From NCBI RefSeq assembly GCF_965363235.1, contig NC_134841.1, positions 35,121,440-35,185,439 on the forward strand: 64,000 nt of DNA, in the 5' to 3' direction. The DNA comes from Mytilus galloprovincialis (Eukaryota; Mollusca; Bivalvia; Mytilida; Mytilidae). A program made the position numbers and the translations under genes. This document shows, piece after piece, positions 60,843 to 64,000 of the stretch (position 1 is its first letter; each line of letters starts with the position of its first letter). Below the pieces are notes generated by a model that worked only from the letters and a program-made list of their open reading frames with translations, was not told the DNA's origin and did not search any database.

Positions 60843-60963
60843 ATAATTATTTCTGTGACTGTATCATACGATTCTTTACGATAGATATTTAGCTAATCTG
60901 CAATCAATTCCCTTTTCATGCCCAATATATCATGTTCTAGATTCTACTGAAGAGGAAAGGTAA

Positions 60964-61095
60964 CACAAGGCCACCGAAAGCTGAATTATGTTATGTCTAA
61001 GTGGCCGAGTGTTTTAGAGCGATGGACACAGTGCAGGCGGTGTTGTCTAAATATCCCAATAGCATGAGTTCGAATCCCGCTGAGGGAAGAACAAA
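60964..61095 (+). mobile_element. tRNA-derived SINE copy with A and B boxes
   Basis: TGGCCGAGTGTTTTAGAGC (from 61002) resembles the tRNA Leu/Ser D-arm A box, and GTTCGAATCCCGC (61068-61080) is an exact T-arm B box. The whole does not fold as a normal tRNA (the region between is long and the D-loop lacks the GG), so a SINE is more likely than a functional tRNA gene. Confidence 0.7.
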
Positions 61096-61130
61096 AATTT
61101 GCTCCCGCATTGAATTTGAGAATTTAACAC

Positions 61131-61205
61131 GCCGGGATTCGAAATGATGCTAATGGGATATCGAGACAACACCGCTTGCACCGTGTCCATTGTTCTAGAC
61201 CACTT
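61131..61205 (-). mobile_element. Inverted SINE copy
   Basis: The reverse complement repeats the body of the 60964 copy: TTCGAATCCCGGC, then upstream 'gcggtgttgtctcgatatcc' and 'caagtggtctagaacaatgg'. With that copy it forms a hairpin of about 80-base arms around 40-50 bases. Confidence 0.7.
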
Positions 61206-61790
61206 GAAATTATTGACAGTAATGCTTATCTTTAAGTGTTTTTAAATATTGTATACTCAATATGCACATATATTCAGATTTTAAATCACTCAGAAACTTG
61301 TTCATCTTTGCCATTTCTCCTATTTATCAATCTGAGTTTGACTCGACGTAACATAAGCGTGCTAAACAATTATTTTCAAAATTAGTCATTTATCGGGTAT
61401 CGGATCGGATCTTGAATACGCATATTATAATTGTGTCTGTATTTAATATCTTCTCCTGTCAGGGACATGTTCGAATTTTTTTATCTCGTTCTAGCCAATA
61501 CATTTTCCCCCACATCGTAAGAACCGATATGGGTTCACTTAATAAGTTTAAGATGGCGTGAATATCGTATGAAACTAATAGATTCGCACCCTGATACGAA
61601 TCAAAAATCTTTGCTTTGACGGATTAAGTTTGGTAAGAGCCATATTGTGTCTTATATAAAGATTATTCTTTTAAATAAGAAAAAGAAATATTCTCGTTGA
61701 TGAATAGATATGTGAAAAAGTGAAATAAACTTTTTGTGTTGAGCTTTTTTTTCTCGTTTTTTTTTTAAAGCATTGACATTTCCACTGTAA

Positions 61791-63341
61791 ATTGACCAGA
61801 AAAGCAAAAAAATAGCCATTATATTTCAAACATCTATTTCTACCGGAGAACTTCCTGAAGACTGGAAATGTGCAAATATCACAGCATTGTTTAAGAAAGG
61901 TAATAAAAAGGTAGCTGGTAATTATAGACCCGTTAGTTTAACTAGCATCATATGCAAATTGATGGAATCTTTGGTGAGGGAAGAAATAATAGAACACATG
62001 AAACGGCACAAACTTTTCAGTAAACGACAGTTCGGATTTATAAGCGGTCGTTCAACAGTACTCCAACTATTACAAGTTATGGATAAATGGACTGAAATTT
62101 TAGACAGAGGAGGATGTGTGGATGTCGTAAAAAATGTATACTGTGACTTTATGAAAGCATTTGACAAGGTGCCGCACCTAAGATTGCTACACAAACTTGA
62201 TAAATACCAAATTACAGGACAATACAACACATGGATTAGATCATTCTTATTAGGACGAAAACAAAGAGTTATAGTTAATGGGGAGAAATCCGAATGGAAA
62301 GATGTCACGAGCGGAATACCTCAAGGTTCAGTGCTAGGCCCAATTTTATTCGTACTATATATAAATGATATGCCTGAAGTCACCAGTATTGGCACAGACA
62401 CATACCTTTTTGCAGATGACACCAAAGCATTTAGAGGTATATTTCAACAGTCTGATTGTGAACACCTGCAAGAAGACATTCATGCACTTCATGAATGGTC
62501 AGAAAAATGGCTCCTATGCTTCCATCCAGACAAATGTAAGGTGATGAGAATAGGACGATCTAAAGTAGAACAGAAAGCTTACACATTGAAGGAAGGAATA
62601 ACACCGATGGAATACGTAGAAGCTGAGAAAGATATAGGAGTTACCATCGACACCAAATTATCATTTGAACAACATATGCATGAAAAGATAAACAAAGCAA
62701 ATTCAATCATGGGAATACTAAGAAGAACAATGGAATACATGGATATGAATACATTTAAATTATTATACACAGCTTTAGTACGACCACATCTTGAATATGC
62801 CAACCAGGTATGGTGTCCACATTTGAAGAAACAAATTGAAGCCATTGAAAATGTCCAAAGAAGAGCAACTAAACAAATACCTGGACTATCAACATTAACA
62901 TATGAAGAACGACTTAGAAAACTAAAACTTCCAACATTAGCCTACAGAAGATCTCGAGGTGACATGATAGAAATGTACAAAATACTATCAGGAAAATATG
63001 ATGATGATGTATCAGACTTTATATCACCGTGTACTGACTCCAACACTCGAGGACACCATCTCAAATTGTATAAAACAAGATCTAGACTAGATGTAAGAAA
63101 ATATACATTTACACAAAGAGCAGTAGAAATTTGGAACAGTCTACCAGAAAAAGTAGTATCAGCACCAACAATTCCATGTTTTGAAGCCAGATTATACCGT
63201 TACTGGGAAAATCAAACACAAAAATATAAATATAGTGAAAAAATACACACGACCGGACAAGACCTAAGTAAAAAAAGTTTAGACAAGGAGCTGACAGAAG
63301 AGGATTCCTCAGGAATCCTACAGTCAGAAGAGGATCTGTGA
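61791..63341 (+). CDS. 5'-truncated Jockey/CR1-type LINE reverse transcriptase
   Basis: An open frame of 516 codons follows a TAA at 61788-61790; there is no convincing ATG at its start. It encodes GELPEDWK, LFKKG, NYRPVSLTS (RT motif 1-2 region), DFMKAFDKV (motif A), GIPQGSVLGP (motif B), FADD (motif C catalytic box, 62409-62420) and C-terminal thumb-like blocks LVRPHLEYA, VQRRATK and RGDMIEMYKIL, ending in TGA. Everything upstream of the first RT fingers block (endonuclease, ORF1) is missing, as expected of incomplete target-primed reverse transcription. No RNase H is seen. The frame is uninterrupted, so the copy is young. The Jockey versus CR1 clade cannot be settled by eye. Confidence 0.9.
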   Translation: MDQKSKKIAIIFQTSISTGELPEDWKCANITALFKKGNKKVAGNYRPVSLTSIICKLMESLVREEIIEHMKRHKLFSKRQFGFISGRSTVLQLLQVMDKWTEILDRGGCVDVVKNVYCDFMKAFDKVPHLRLLHKLDKYQITGQYNTWIRSFLLGRKQRVIVNGEKSEWKDVTSGIPQGSVLGPILFVLYINDMPEVTSIGTDTYLFADDTKAFRGIFQQSDCEHLQEDIHALHEWSEKWLLCFHPDKCKVMRIGRSKVEQKAYTLKEGITPMEYVEAEKDIGVTIDTKLSFEQHMHEKINKANSIMGILRRTMEYMDMNTFKLLYTALVRPHLEYANQVWCPHLKKQIEAIENVQRRATKQIPGLSTLTYEERLRKLKLPTLAYRRSRGDMIEMYKILSGKYDDDVSDFISPCTDSNTRGHHLKLYKTRSRLDVRKYTFTQRAVEIWNSLPEKVVSAPTIPCFEARLYRYWENQTQKYKYSEKIHTTGQDLSKKSLDKELTEEDSSGILQSEEDL

Positions 63342-64000
63342 GTATCTGTGAGTAAAATTTAAAAGGCGACACGTTAAGGAAAAGGAATAAGGTATGGAAG
63401 GGTACACCAAACTATTTATAAAAGACTCGATAAGTATATGCTTCAAGATGTGTGTTTAACTTGCTTGATTCAACTTATTGTTTAGGTATGCATGATTGCT
63501 TTCTAAGTTAAATAGTGTGTGTGGATTAATTTTTATGTTGATATGTATAAATAGTCTAATGCACTCGGTTTCTCTTTGTCGATTTTAATACCTCTCCAAA
63601 ATTTAGGTTGGCAAAAGTTTTGAACATACAGATTTAAAAAAAATCTTTTGGTTTTTAGGTCTTGTCATATCAAGTCAGAATTATTTTAAAGAGAGCCGAA
63701 ATATCAATAAGGACTTTCAAACTCATAAGTCGAAAATTAACAAACACTATAGTCATATTATTTGTTTTTGTCTTAGAATGTGCTGCATGTTACTGCTCCT
63801 AAGACCAATGAAAAGTTAGTTGTTTTCAATTCACTAAATTTGGAGGAACTTAAAAATTTGTTCAATTTCTGACGTCTTGATAAGCCTTGGTCGCAACAAG
63901 CCCACGACACTTCTATGCAGCTCCACGACATGAAATTTGGTCAAATCGTGGGTCATCTGTGATCGTCGTACGACAATCGCATGACAGTTGCACGATATTT
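63342..64000 (+). other. LINE 3' flank and repeat with CGAC words
   Basis: The LINE 3' UTR should lie here, but its end (tail or small repeat) was not recognised. 63880-64000 has 'gtcgtacgacaatcgcatga' and 'cagttgcacgat', palindrome-rich words; it may be the start of another repeat cut by the window edge. Confidence 0.4.

Noticed and set aside
60964-61095. Functional tRNA gene
   Set aside because: A and B boxes are present but the acceptor stem and D-loop do not fit, and related copies are nearby; a tRNA-derived SINE is the better reading.

Overview
The window is AT-rich animal genomic DNA whose genes are split into short exons with GT-AG introns. Most of the non-exonic sequence is dispersed repeats. 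Several of these (a long repeat carrying GCGGCGGGGTTAAACATGTTT-type sequence at 1010-1920, 53701-54120 and 60222-60568, and one carrying GACGAAACGCGCGTCTGGCG-type sequence) are ones I associate with marine mussels (Mytilus and relatives). A bivalve mollusc is therefore the best guess; this rests on recall, not on a search.

Layout. (1) 3498-28582, + strand: a complete prominin (CD133-like) pentaspan membrane glycoprotein gene, assembled here from 27 exons whose reading phases all agree (931 residues). It has a TATA-like box at 3338, two short upstream ORFs, a signal peptide, five membrane segments, two large extracellular loops and a cytoplasmic tail with a PPPY motif. Its introns hold tandem duplications, a broken Penelope-like reverse transcriptase, a foldback element, a CT microsatellite and many repeat fragments. 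(2) 34319-39542, - strand: a two-coding-exon gene for a small secreted protein with five cysteines in the mature part. Its single intron contains a MITE and two near-perfect hairpins. (3) 40.9-53 kb: no confident gene; tandem duplications, minisatellites, mussel-type repeats and small MITEs. (4) 53121-56474: a 3.35-kb foldback element with a 6-bp target-site duplication, arms made of a palindromic 21-bp satellite, and related unoccupied target copies at about 59.6 and 59.9 kb. (5) 60.7-61.2 kb: tRNA-derived SINE copies, two of them inverted. (6) 61791-63341, + strand: a 5'-truncated Jockey/CR1-type LINE reverse transcriptase with an otherwise open frame.

The two host genes have no evident functional link. 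The window's most distinctive feature is its density of independent palindromic or foldback DNA families. Most of the other open frames of 60-130 codons are fragments of repeats or chance frames in AT-rich DNA and are not listed as genes.
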